Below are positions 22,952 through 34,660 of a DNA stretch of 64,000 nt, piece after piece (the first letter of the stretch is position 1; every line of letters starts with the position of its first letter). The notes beneath the pieces are model-generated. The model was given only the letters and a program-made list of their open reading frames with translations. It made no database searches and had not been told where the DNA came from. The DNA is from Vicia villosa (lineage: Eukaryota; Streptophyta; Magnoliopsida; Fabales; Fabaceae): contig NC_081182.1 in NCBI RefSeq assembly GCF_029867415.1, forward strand, positions 14,816,497-14,880,496, in the 5' to 3' direction. Position numbers and translations under genes: made by a program.

Positions 22952-23106
22952 ATATGCCTCGTTAAAACCTTACTAGAGAAAACCCAGTGGGAAAAATTCT
23001 AGTGAAGGAAAAAGAGTACAATATCCCTTGAATGTGAATTGCCTCGTTAAAAACCTTACCAGGAAAACCCAATGGGACAAAACCACGGTGAAGGAAAAAA
23101 GAGTGC
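22952..23106. repeat. Duplicated motif next to the 3' LTR
   Basis: Two copies about 84 bp apart of a unit beginning TGCCTCGTTAAAA and continuing through AAAACCCA(G/A)TGGGA to GTGAAGGAAAAA. It lies just inside the polypurine tract, in the non-coding part of the element. Confidence 0.75.
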
Positions 23107-23688
23107 AAAACATATGTATTTCTCCCCCTCACGCAGACATTTACATGTGAGACGATATTCTTTGTAGTCGTTGCTTAAAATGTCTTCTTCGAAGTGACTT
23201 CATGTAGTGATAATAGTTATGCAGGATTTTATGAAGTTGTTTCCATGATTTGTTTCATAGATCTCCATGAAATGGTTGTACCATCACATGTAAATAAATA
23301 ACCTCTTTCTGATCTACCATTGTGAGAATCTGACAAGTAACCTGCATCTCTAAGATAACGAAGTATATGTTTGACCGCTTTCCAATTTCTTCGTATAGGT
23401 GAATAATTCTATCTTACTTATAGATTGACCGCAAATGATATATCATGATGTGTATATTTATCAAGGTGCATTAGTACTCCAATTGCACTAAGATATGGTA
23501 CTTCTGGACCAAGCAATTTTTATCCTTTTCTCGAGGCCTAAAAAGATCTTTCTCCACATCTAATGATCTAACAACCATATTGGAGTAGGAAACATGTGAC
23601 ATTTGTTCATATAGAATCATTTCAACACTTTTCTATATAGCCTTTTGATGTACAAATATTCTTTTGTCCACATGCTCAATTTAGAAAC

Positions 23689-24084
23689 CTAGACATATTT
23701 TGTCTTTTCTAGGTCCTTCATCTCAAAATCTTTATTTAAACAATTTGTAGCTTTTGGAAGCTCTTCAGGAGTTTCAATAATACTAATGTCATCCACATAG
23801 ACAACTATTATTGCAAATACTTTTCTACACCATTTTATGAAAATACAAGGACAAATTGAGTTATTAGTATATTCGTCATTTAGTAAATATTCACTGAGGC
23901 GATTATACCACATGCATCCAGATTCTTTCAGCCCATAGAGAGACTTGTTCAATTTTATGTAGTAGTTTTCTCGAGATCCACAACTACGTGCCTCTGGTAT
24001 ATTGAACCCTTCAGGGAGTTTCACATAAATGTCACTATTAAGTGAACCATATAAATAAGATGTCATTACATCCATCATGTTCAA
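23689..24084 (-). pseudogene. copia reverse transcriptase fragment
   Basis: A 131-residue frame beginning at the MDVMTSYLYG block, with the linker KLNKSLYGLKESGCMWYNRL and the active site VVYVDDISII. The frames on both sides are closed by stops and shifts. Lower-coordinate sequence contains broken RNase H-like pieces. Confidence 0.85.
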
Positions 24085-24099
24085 ATTAAGTCCTTCATG

Positions 24100-25990
24100 T
24101 GTTACAAGACTAATTAATCAAAAATTGATTGAATCCACTACAGGTGAATATGTTTTTATCAAAATCTATCTTAGGTCTTTGTGAAAATCATTGAGCAATA
24201 AATCAGACTTCATATCATTCTTATTTTTCTTTTTCACAAAAACTCATTTATATCCAATTAGTTTCACACCTTGAGGTGTTCAGACTACAGGTCCAAAAGT
24301 GAGTCACTTGTAAAGTGAGTTTAATTCTTCTTCAATTGAATATATTTATTTTGGCCAATTCTCACTTAGTCTACAATCTTTAATAGACTTTGACTCATGA
24401 TCCTCGTTATCATTGATCACTTTTAGCGCTATATTGTATACAAAGACATTGTCAATATTGACTTTATTTAGTTATCTCAATTTCGGTTCCATTCCATTTC
24501 ATCCATGACATAATTTATCGAGATCTCTTTATTTCATATTTCAAGTACTTGATTTGTTCTTCTGGAACTGAAAATTAAATTAGATCAAAGTGCTTTTAGC
24601 ATTTTCATATCCTCACTTGGGTCATTTTTAGTTTCTTTTCTTAGTAGAGGACTTTTAACATTGGAACCGACTTTCATACCACGCTTCAGGCGCATCAACA
24701 ACTCATTTGCAATATTATATTATCCAATAGGAGAATCAACTTTGAGTGGAGTATTATCAGCTGATAATTTATTTCATAAACTTTGCAAATGAATAATATT
24801 TTGAACTTTTGGTTCATATTGATTTGTACGAGGATCAAGACAACAATTTATTTTAAATTGTTCATTTGAACTTCTTGTTCATGATTTTAGTTGTTCATTT
24901 GAACTTCTTGTTCATGATTTCAGCTGCTTAATCCCCCCCCCTAATATTGGGAAAATTAATTTATCAAGTGATAATCAGCCTACTGGGCTGCAATCAAGTA
25001 TTTGATTATTTTCTCAAAATATATCCTCAAAATTGAGAGTCATATTAATTATATTTTTCCAATATTCTTTCGTGACTCATCTTAATGTATTATATTGGAG
25101 CAATTGGAAGATACACAACACATCCAAATATTCACTTAGATGAGAAGTATAAGAATAAATTAGGGAGGACTAAGATATAGTATACTGTTGGCTTAATGCG
25201 AATAAATATCTTAATGTCATACTTTGGGTGTTTCAAATATATAATTTAGAATTGATGATCTCATAAGTATCAATCATATAATTAACTTTAGACGTCTAAA
25301 GAATGGATCTTCGGGTCCATTTTCTTTTTATGAACATATATTACATGATATTTAATATCAATTTTAATAATATATGTGATACTTATACAGAAATTTCTAA
25401 AAAAATCTAAAAAATAAGATCTTAGTCTAATTAGTTGAGAAAATAATTTCATAAACTTTTGGTTGTGAGTAGAGACATATGCATGCTATTTTAGTCTATG
25501 CAACAATTCATATCATAAAAATGCAATTTCTCAAATTTTCATTTTCCTTTAGAAACACACAAAAATTTAATGGATTGAAGAAACTTCTGGTTCTTCAATA
25601 CAAATTATTCGCATCATATTATATCCAAGATGACCCAACCGGTTTTACCAACGACACATTTAAGTAAACTACTGGTTTACAATAACATGTGCTTAAATTG
25701 TATAATATAAGTGTAGTACAAGCCCGAGAGAAAAATCGATACCTTTTCTATTATACATTTTATGTCCAAATTCATTTGTGTAATACAAAGATATTCAATA
25801 CCTCCAGTATAATTCAAAACCAATATAATAGTATCTCATTATTAAACACTTTAATCAAATACATTCATATGAACATATGATCATATAATTATCAAACAGT
25901 TACCCCTTATAAAATTAAACATATTTAATCAAACAATATTATATCACTAAAATTATATCGTCATATAATTAATTTGATTCACTATCCTTC
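24100..25990 (-). other. Decayed gag-pol interior of the short-LTR copia element
   Basis: Expected to correspond to the N-terminal reverse transcriptase, integrase and gag regions. No frame longer than about 60 residues carries a recognisable domain. Confidence 0.5.
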
Positions 25991-25999
25991 AGGGATGGA

Positions 26000-26620
26000 T
26001 AAGTTCTTCAGGAACTATAAAAATAATTTGTTATAAACAATAATCTAAAAAATATATATAATCTTAAGTATTGAACGTTGAATTCTTCTGGAATTCATCA
26101 ATTATTGATAAACACAATATTCGATTAAACTCAATCTTTGAATAATAATTTGGATTTAGTTTAATAATCTTTAGTTCTACAAATATCACATCACAAACTA
26201 TTTCCATAAACAATGGTCAATAAAAATTATTCTTTGAGCAATCCTTCAGGGATATGTTATTAGTATAGATGCAATCCTTCTAGGATTCAATAATATCATG
26301 ATGAAATTCTTCTAATATTATAGATACAATATTTTAAGATGTGATAAATCCTTATTTTAAAACTTTAACTCTTCGGGAATTATATATCACAATTGATCTT
26401 CGTAGTGATAAAAAAAAAATTGTGTGTGGGTAGTTCTTCAGGAACTCAATCACAATAGTTATTCATGAACTCAATCACATTTTGTAGTTCTTCAGGAATT
26501 ATATATCAAACTCAATATTATCCTTCTAGGATATTTGATATGTTCTTCAAGAACTATATAACAAACTTAATACTATCTTTAATGGATATTTTTTAAGTTC
26601 TTCAGGAACTATATAACAAA
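26000..26620. repeat. Array of TTCTTCAGGAA-type imperfect palindromes
   Basis: At least eight copies of a motif close to GTTCTTCAGGAACTAT, or variants such as CCTTCAGGGAT, CCTTCTAGGAT and TTCTTCTGGAATT. They are spaced irregularly at about 30-110 bp and several are followed by ATAACAAAC or ATATATCA. They lie near the 5' end of the minus-strand element, in leader or early gag. Confidence 0.7.
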
Positions 26621-26777
26621 CACGTTATTTTGTAATCATTTAGAGAATATTGATAATCTAATAAGATATAATATCAAAATTCAACACGGATAATGAGAAA
26701 GAAAAATAATAAAATAATTACCTAATATTACCTCTAACACTTAGGACTTCAAAATTTTTTTCTTCCAAGTTTGGTAG

Positions 26778-26795
26778 AGCTTCGTGCTGATAACG
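26778..26795 (-). other. Putative primer-binding site of the short-LTR copia element
   Basis: On the minus strand CGTTATCAGCACGAAGC follows the 5' LTR directly. TATCAG resembles the core of the initiator-Met tRNA site (TGGTATCAGAGC) used by plant copia elements. Confidence 0.5.
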
Positions 26796-27033
26796 TGTTA
26801 TAAAATTAACCAAAACAATATAGAGATGAAGGAGAGATGAAGGAGAGAAAGAGTAGAGAAAATGTAATATTGTATTATCATCTTTCAAGTAGTTCTCTTT
26901 ACATTGCAAAGTGGTATCTATTTATAGGACATTAGGAAGATGAAAAATCATAACCTTACTATACCACTTAATAAGGAATATGAAGATGAAAGATAAGAAT
27001 GTATATGGACATCCACAATATTTATTCATAACA
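26796..27033 (-). repeat. 5' LTR of the short-LTR copia element
   Basis: Partner of 22690-22927; 238 bp with the same ends. Confidence 0.92.
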
Positions 27034-27039
27034 CTTAGA

Positions 27040-28700
27040 ATATTTATATTTGTTTTGCAATAATTTTTTATTTATAAAAATGAGGGAAACGAATATTTAA
27101 TATATATCCTCTAAAATAATTTTAACTTATTTGTTTTGGAACTAGCATTAAGGTGTTCATATCTTCCCCAGTTGGGAGGTCGAGCTCATCATCTGGTATG
27201 GTCTCATCTGTGTGTGTGTAAAAATCGGAGACATTGATGTTGGGGTGGAGGCCTTCTTTACTCTCTCTTCTGACATGAGGGAGGTTGTCGTTGAGTCTTT
27301 TAACAACATTTCCTGTATGAAATGAGCTCCATGTAGGTAGGCTAATGGAGAAAGGTTGATGATATCCATCCTTCTTTAAAAGAAAGATCATGTTAGGTGG
27401 GATTTTCGACATTCTTAAATCTCAGCATAGCAAGAAGAAGATTGAATAATCACTTAGTGAAATATTGATGATTTTAGAGGTGTTTTCGATTGACATGTTA
27501 GAGATATTTTTGACATGACGACATCCAAAGAAAGACATCGAAGTCCATGGGTGCGCAGTAGTGTTTGAGACTTAACGACTTTTAGAGCAGCGTAAGGAAC
27601 ATTTCGACAAAGACAGCTGGAATGTTTAACGTGGCTAAGTAACTACCTTTTGGCCTTATCTGCATTACGGGGACACGTGAATACAAGATCAGAGGCGAAA
27701 TGCACGCGTCAAGGGTGGTCATTCAGCAGAGAACAATTATTTAGATATTAGTATAAATAGGAATCTTAGCATTAGGATTCAGTGTGTTGAATTTCTTACA
27801 AAAACTCATTATACTCAAAGTATCTCGAGCGAAGAGAGAAACGGGTTTATCAAGTGCAATGTATGTATTCAAACACCATTTTTATTCAATGCAAAGTCTT
27901 TTACATTAAATTTACTTTTTCAGCATTTTAGTTTGTTTCCATTGAAGTTCAAATTTATTTACTTTCAGTCATTACAAGTTCATTTATTATCGAAGTCTTT
28001 TACAATTTCCAACGTATCTTTAATTTCACTTTACTATCAAGATTTCGCCTACGTCAAAATCACTGCTTTTACACACCGTTTATACCAGTTCCATAAAACT
28101 TTAAGCACTATGTCCTACGATTCACTAGTCGGTCCTGCAAACAAACTTTTATAAGAGACTAGCGGTTGTTTACCAAATTTTGTGGTAAACAGACCATTAC
28201 GCCGTTAGTAAATTGAGCTCGATTAGGGGGCAATATGGATGCCTTTATGCTTCTAACAATGCTAACACTTCTTCGCACATGTTTTGGCATCTTGAACCAT
28301 ACACGATTAATACTACCTCATTCTGAAGACTTTCTTTACTAGGTACGTAGCTTCGAGATGTTTCTTTGAAGTATCCTCGTGTTCGTTGGCGAGCACATAT
28401 GTGGCTTCTTTTCCTTCAAGAATTTTTGCAGTAGAGGGGCAGATAAACCTTTTATGTATCATGTTCCGCCTAAGACTAATTATGAACTTTCTCTCTTTTT
28501 TCACGAGGCTGACTTAGATAGGGTCAAATGGAAATACTTTGAACTGATATACATCATGAGCAGTGATATCCAAGAAGAATGGGTGTTGTCATCTGTGGCC
28601 TCCACTATTATCTCCAAAACTTCGAAATTTTTTGTATAAAGGAATTACTAATGCTCAAGTTTCCCGTGCTTGCAAGTTTAGAGAAGACGCCTTCTCCTTG
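27040..28700. other. Gene-free sequence with a possible decayed LTR
   Basis: No supported gene. The stretch about 27480-28190 has an AGTATAAATAGG TATA-like box (about 27760) and ends near GTGGTAAACA followed by ATTACGCCGTTAG. This loosely resembles an LTR end and primer-binding site of a gypsy-type element; no partner repeat is present. Frames at 27122-27412 and 28379-28639 match no family I recognise. Confidence 0.3.
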
Positions 28701-28710
28701 TGCTTGCAGG

Positions 28711-29254
28711 TAGGGGTGGAAATAAGCTAGGCTAGGCTTTATAAGGCCTGTGCCTGGCCTACGATAAACTTGAAAGGCCTGAGCTTGGCCTGTGGCCTAT
28801 AATAGGCTCTCTTTTTTGGCCTGGCTTGGCCTTTTTAAGAGTCTGGCCTGGCCTGAAAGCCTATTTAAAAGCCTATTTTTTATTATGGTTTAAATTAATC
28901 CATATTATTTAAGAAACCTTATAAGTCGTTCTATATATGCATATATAGGTCGACTTATTTAGCCTTTGTTCTAATATATGTGCATATATATGCTTGCCTA
29001 TTTAGCCTTTTTTTCTAATAAACATGCAAATACAGGCCGATCTATTTAGTTTATTTTCAATATACATGAAAATATAGACCGGCCTATAAGGCTTTATAGG
29101 CTTTTTTAATAGCCTAAGTCTGGCCTATTTTATTAAATAGACTTTTAAAAAAGTCTAAGTCTGACCTTTTTGTTAAATAAGCCTGACCTGGTTTGATCTT
29201 ATATAGGCTAGGCCATAGGCCTCTATAGGCCGGTCTGACCTATTCCCACACCTA
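28711..29254. mobile_element. Non-autonomous hAT-type element (GGCCT-rich)
   Basis: A 544-bp element with inverted ends TAGGGGTGGAAATA and TATTCCCACACCTA. It is flanked by near-perfect 8-bp duplications CTTGCAGG / CTTGCATG (28703-28710, 29255-29262). The interior is non-coding and full of AGGCCT/GGCCTA motifs in both orientations. Confidence 0.85.
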
Positions 29255-29262
29255 CTTGCATG

Positions 29263-30119
29263 CTTACTTATTTCAGAAATTAAATTAATGTAAATTTGCA
29301 ATTAAAATTAAAAAAATTTACTACACACTCATCTATCACTTAAAACCATTTTTTCTTTTTGTTTTTCTCTTAGTGCAACTGTGGTGCCTTTCATTTCATA
29401 CTTCTCCGATACTATTTAACAAATCCGTGTTTTTGTTTTTGTTGCCTTTTAGCATATTAGGGGTCTAAAATCCCTTTCTTTTTTCACACATGGACTTAAG
29501 AATTAAAATATAAAAAAAATTAAATACGATGAATACTGTAATACATTTGAATTTAATTAGGTATTGAAAGCGTCGTCCAGTTAAACAATCACATTTTATA
29601 AAATGTTACTCTCTCCATCTCACAATGAACGACCCAACACACAAATTTCACACAAATTAAAAAAATATATATAAAAATAAGAGAGATAATATTATTTTTA
29701 ATATAGTAATGTAATGGGAATTGTGAAATTTTTATTAATTAGAGGGTAAAATTGAAAAAAATGTATTAAAAATTGAAATTGATCATTTATTTTAATACAT
29801 TATTTTATTTCAAACGAGCCACCCCATTGTAGGATTTAAGGAGTACTTGTTATAATAGCTAAGAACTTGTCATAATTGGTTAATCTCATAAGTAAATCCA
29901 CTCAATAATTTTCTGTGATCCACTCAATAATTTTCTTTGATAGGTAGAAAAATTATACCCTATTATGGAGAATAAATAAATTTAAAAACACTTGCTATAT
30001 CATTTTTGAAATTAGTAAAACCAAACATAAATTACTGAAACCGCGCAGCCCCGAGTAGATACTCGTATGTAAAAGGACAAGACAAGTACATTCCACTCCA
30101 TTCATATTCGTGAATTGAA
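29263..30119. other. Upstream region of the reductase gene
   Basis: AT-rich without a gene. A direct repeat of ATCCACTCAATAATTTTCT occurs at about 29896 and 29920. No clear TATA box was chosen. Confidence 0.4.
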
Positions 30120-31946
30120 ATGGCAGAGAGTAACCTAAGCAAAATTCTGTTGATCGGCGGCACCGGCTACATCGGAAAGTTCATAGCGGAAGCCAGCGTC
30201 AAAGCCGGCCACCCAACCTTTGTTCTAACCCGGGAGTCAACTCTTACCGATCCTGCTAAATCATCCATCATCAACAAATTCAAACACTTGTCCGTCAATC
30301 TTGTTATTGTACGTACTATAGTCCTTTTCATTTCTTACTTTGAATCATTTGTTTAGTGTCCATCTCAAAATTTGAGTGTTTCAGGGAGATTTATATGATC
30401 ATCAAAGTTTGGTGAAGGCGATAAAACAAGTTGATGTTGTGATTTCGACTCTGGCTCGCTCTCACCTCGCTGATCAAGATAAAATTATTTCTGCTATCAA
30501 AGAAGCAGGAAATGTTAAGGTACATGATTCAAATGCTCATTGTGGTCGTCGCTTAGTGAATTAACCACGGTTTTTTTCTTCATCATAAATTCAGTGAATA
30601 ATGTATCAGTATCAGCACTTTACGATACAGTTTTGTCGCTGCCATTTTTTTGCGGTAACGGAGCTTGATAGAGGTGACTCAACCGATTTTGGATCGACTG
30701 TGATATCATCTTATAATTTAGGTTGAGCCAAGTTCAAGCTTACAAAAACGGCTTTAACGATAAGGATTGTCCCCACTTATTAAAAAAATATGTTTAGATT
30801 AGACTATTTATCATCAAACGTGATACTCTTCATAGAAATTGTTTACAGTTTTCAATGGAAACCAACAATTCAAGCAGAAATTGTTTTCTCAAGAACTATA
30901 AGTTACCCAACTTAATTGTAGATAAATGATTTCTTCACATCATTATTTTGATGTAGAATACACTGTCTTTTGATTTTTAGCATGATAAACTTTGATGTAG
31001 AATACTCTGTCTCTTAATTTTAGCATGATAAATGTCACATTATAGTTTGAAATGTGATATTGTAGTGATGACAATTTCGTTTGATAGAGGTTCTTTCCTT
31101 CTGAGTTTGGAAACGATGTGGACCGGAGTCATGCGATTGAACCAGCAAAGAGTGCATACGCCATTAAAGCCAGAATCCGCCGCGCCATTGAGGCCGAAGG
31201 AATTCCGTACACTTACGTGTTAAACAACTTCTTTGCTGCTTACTTTCTACCTACTTTGTCACAGTTTGGAGCTACAGCTCCACCAAGAGATAAAGTTGTT
31301 ATCCTAGGAGATGGAAATCCCAAAGGTGAAAGAAAACTAGAGAAACTGTTTATGTTTAATTTCACTTATTATCTATCTGTCCTAACTAATGACTTTTGCT
31401 TGGTTAATTACTTATTTATAGCTGTTTTTAACAAGGAAGAGGATATTGCTGCTTATACAATCAAAGCTGTTGATGATCCAAGAACCTTGAACAAAAGTCT
31501 GTACATTCGACCACAAGATAATGCATTGTCTTTTAATGATCTGGTATCACTATGGGAGAAGAAGATCGGTAAAACTCTTGAAAGAATCTATGTCCCCGAG
31601 GAAGAGCTACTCAAGCAAATTCAAGGTTAGTACGTGTCAAACGAATCTCAAATTAGCTGCGATCCTTGCCTTGCCTTACAACCCAGTTTTGTAAGAGCTG
31701 AGTTAACTGTCATGCCTATTACTGAACATAATTTGATCTGAATAAAAACGGTAATAACTAGTTTCTTTTTGCCTTTCAGAGTCGTCACCTCCATTAAATA
31801 TGATGTTGTCAATCGCTTATTGTGTGTATATAAAAGGGGATCATACTAACTTTGAAATTGAGGCACCATTTGGAGTCGAAGCTACAACTCTCTATCCTGA
31901 TGTTAAATACACGACAGTAGATGAGTTCCTTAATCAATTTGTCTGA
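30120..31946 (+). CDS. Isoflavone reductase-like / phenylcoumaran benzylic ether reductase-like protein
   Basis: Predicted 310-residue cytosolic NADPH-dependent reductase of the NmrA/atypical SDR family, near the usual 305-318. Exons: 30120-30308, 30385-30519, 31088-31325, 31422-31625, 31780-31946; every junction is GT-AG and in frame. The dinucleotide-binding motif G-G-T-G-Y-I-G lies at residues 13-19. Exon 3 opens with RFFPSEFGNDVDR and contains the family's catalytic lysine (K135 in YAIKARIRR). Downstream blocks NFFAAYF, GDGNPKAVF and EEDIAAYTI are typical. Relatives reduce isoflavones, lignans or neolignans in phenylpropanoid metabolism; substrate cannot be decided here. Intron 2 is long and holds a MITE-like copy. 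The gene ends about 250 bp from the stop of the convergent CBS gene. Confidence 0.92.
30535..30668. mobile_element. MITE-like element, copy 5 (reductase intron 2)
   Basis: Contains TTAGTGAATTAACCACGG, GTGAATAATGTATCAGTATC, TTTTGTCGCTGCCATTTTT and GCGGTAACGG in the same order as copies 3 and 4. The terminal repeats are not preserved, so both ends are approximate. Confidence 0.55.
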
Positions 31947-32194
31947 GATGCAAACCCAGATGTGATTTTTCCTCGGCGAAAACTGCACTAAATTATAAGT
32001 AGTAAGTTGATTGTACTCCATAAAGAAACTATGAATGAAGAAGCATGTGCTATGCTATGTTAGCATGACCCAACAACGAAAATCGTTTGTTCTGTCATTT
32101 TTTTACCGTAGGAAATCCAAATTCCTGAATAATTTCTTCATGTTTGAATGCCTAATGTTGTTACACACTTTCTTTAAGTAAATGCATACCTTGA

Positions 32195-34041
32195 TCAACG
32201 ATTACGAATGATAGTTCCATTACTAATATGACATCTACTCTGCTCCAAAGCCAATTCAAAAAATCCACCTCCACCAATACTAGAATTCACACATGGAGGT
32301 GCAAATTGCAGAATTATATCTCTCACTGTTATCAAACCAGTAACTTGCTCATTATCATTTATCAGAAAACTGAAACAGCTATTAGTCTTTGCCATTTGGT
32401 CCATTACTTGCTTCAGCGTGTCATTTTCCTTGTTAGTTACTGGCGAATCCATTCTGGATTTGAAGCTGTTTTTCAGGTGGAGACTTCCTGCAGTTTGATC
32501 AGCACCATGTTCATTTTCAATGATTGGTTCAGTCTCTGTGCGAAGAAATTCTTCAACCGTTAATATCCTGTCATTGCATAGAAACAAGCATTGATCGAAT
32601 ATCAAAATTAAACTCTTATTCTATATCTATATCTATCTATATATTCATAGGCCAAAGGCAAAGAAAGATTAGATAAGTATTTTGACCTTACCTTCTATTT
32701 CTAAAGAGTTCGTCTTTCTTTACAAGATTATAAATGTCACTGTTCCTCAAATTACCGACAAGCTTCTTGGTTTGTCGATCCACAACTGCGACTGCACAGG
32801 TTTGGTTCTGCCATAGCAGCTTCAAAGCATCTGCAACAGTTTGGCTCCCAAATACACATCTAGGATGTTCTTGGCCTTCAAATCTGTGCTAGGACAAAAA
32901 AGGGTCAGAGCCTAAACATGGTTTCAAATAAATGCAAGAAGCCTATGTATTAAAAGATAAGATTTTAAGTACCGGAAATCTGACAAGTTCTTGTTTGCAA
33001 TATTATCAAACCACTCTAGTTCGCTTGATCGAAGAAGTAGTTCAACTAGAGCATTCTAGCATAAAAGCAAACACAATATCCATCTTGAATATACAGCAAT
33101 TCTCAAGAAGAAACATATATGCGCTTCAATCCTTAACTCGACGATAGGTACCTGGGTAACAAAACCGATGAGGGGGGCATCTGGTTGTTGTATGACAGGC
33201 AAAACTTGCAGCCTATGCTTAGAAAGAAGTAACAATGCGTGCAGAATCGTGTCATTCAAGTGTACCGGAAAAAATGGTTCCCAGAGGAATGACTTAGCCA
33301 ACTCGCCAACCTAGTAACGAATAAATCAAAACTTTAGGCGCATTTTTATCCATAGTGTTTACTATTTTCCGATTACATTTCAACACATGAACCATTTTAT
33401 AGAACGCTGAAAGAACGAGAACATAGAAAACCTTGGTTTGGCCAATCTGAGGGATCTGGTCTAGGATGGAGAAAAGGTCATCATGCTCAATATCTTTAAG
33501 GTGACTGTGATTGTCATTGGCATCTTCCTTTATGTTTTCATATTCCTTCGAAACACAACATGCTCAATGAGAATCTTGTGTCATATGTGAGATACAATAC
33601 AAGTATGAAAAAAGTAGTCAATATATATACCTCGAGACACCAAAGAATGATGTTTGGAAAAGAAATGAAACCGATATAGCGATCGGAAAATCTTACATCG
33701 GATGTTTCAGTATCCAAAACATCAACAATGGCTGCACCAAAGGTTTCCTTTTCGTACAACATATGAATCGCATCCCTTATAGTGTCTCCAGCTTTTATTT
33801 CCAACACTTAACATAGGAAGGAACAAAACAACGTTGGAGGGAATTAAATGACAAAAGAACATATGAATGAACAAAACAACGTTGTTGACAAACTAACATT
33901 AGTATCAATCATACCAAGTGAATTGTATATGCCAGATATTGAGGTAACAGTTATGTGATCAAGATATTGTTGGAGGGCAGAGGCAGAATCAACCTGCCCG
34001 TGCTGATCATCTTTATCTTCTTTTATTTGCATGGATTGCAT
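32195..34041 (-). CDS. PV42a-like CBS-domain protein (SnRK1 gamma-like)
   Basis: Predicted 407 residues. Exons: 34041-33915, 33806-33631, 33545-33432, 33310-33152, 33055-32973, 32883-32692, 32567-32195; the frame is intact over all six introns. The protein is built of CBS repeats: VLEIKAGDTIRDAIHMLYEKETFGAAIVDV (about 43-72), PFFPVHLNDTILHALLLLSKHRLQVLPVI, SQTVADALKLLWQNQTCAVAVVDR and NDTLKQVMDQMAKTNSCFSFLINDNEQVTGLITVRDI. It ends with GGGGFFELALEQSR. The architecture matches plant PV42a/SNF4-like proteins related to the gamma subunit of the SNF1-related kinase; CBS pairs bind adenine nucleotides in relatives. Whether this one regulates SnRK1 is inference. The first exon is rich in acidic and Gln residues and has no targeting signal. 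Confidence 0.9.
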
Positions 34042-34278
34042 GGTTTTTGTTTCTTCTTCTTTTAGTTTACTACAGATACAATTTTATGATTTAGAATATT
34101 TCTTTATTTTTCTACAACTCTCTCTCACCACTAACTTAAGTTCTAGTGATTCGTAAAAAATGGCAGAAGTTCTAAGTGTCAATCTCCCACTAACTCATCT
34201 TTTATTCACACATACTATTTTTTACATTTTCTATCTTCAAATATATTAAATAGAAATCTTAAATATGTTTGATATTTT
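34042..34278 (-). promoter_or_regulatory. Promoter region of the CBS gene
   Basis: Upstream sequence of the minus-strand CBS gene; no TATA box or motif stands out. It is limited on the far side by the oligo(T) run at 34279. Confidence 0.3.
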
Positions 34279-34660
34279 CCTTTTTTTTTTTTTTACCAAA
34301 TAAAATATTCATTCATTCCAATCGATAGAGTACATTGTTGCAATACAAATTAAGAATCGCCAAAAACAAAAAGGATGAATCTGCAAACAAACTCACAACA
34401 TCCATGTTAATAGCATAAAACGGCAAATTGCATATGCCTACGAATATAACCATGACTATATTGAAATTTCTGAAATATTCATGTCTCCAGATCTGTAGCG
34501 TTAATGGCACCAAAGTCACAAATAGGATCTGCATTAGATCGAAACTCATCTGTCAACCTAAAACAAATGAACACTGCGCACAAAGACAGAAAAACAAAAT
34601 ACACATTAATTCTTCATCGCTGCATATTTATATAGTTTTCTTTTATACACATTAATTTAT
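34279..34660 (-). other. Possible retroposed sequence with poly(A) tail
   Basis: On the minus strand an open, intron-free stretch (34549-34313) ends and is followed by GAATGAATATTTTATTTGGT and then an A-run of about 14. That is how the 3' end of a LINE or a processed transcript looks. No domain and no target duplication were found. Confidence 0.35.

Larger units (their letters stand above)
22690..27033 (-). mobile_element. copia LTR retrotransposon with short LTRs, decayed interior
   Basis: Two 238-bp LTRs (22690-22927 and 26796-27033) are nearly identical. They are flanked by the perfect 5-bp duplication CTTAG (22685-22689 and 27034-27038). The minus-strand polypurine tract CCAAGGGGGAG abuts the left LTR; CGTTATCAGCACGAAGC abuts the right LTR on the minus strand, at the position of a primer-binding site. 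The interior is degenerate: only a reverse transcriptase segment is readable, with fragments of RNase H near 23280-23480. Confidence 0.93.

Noticed and set aside
27122..27412. Minus-strand 96-codon frame as a gene
   Set aside because: Two overlapping frames of similar length exist in the same place, no domain is recognisable and the surroundings look like decayed retroelement sequence.
32228..32563. Plus-strand frame of 111 codons
   Set aside because: Antisense to the last exon of the CBS gene, which is supported by domain content and splice structure.
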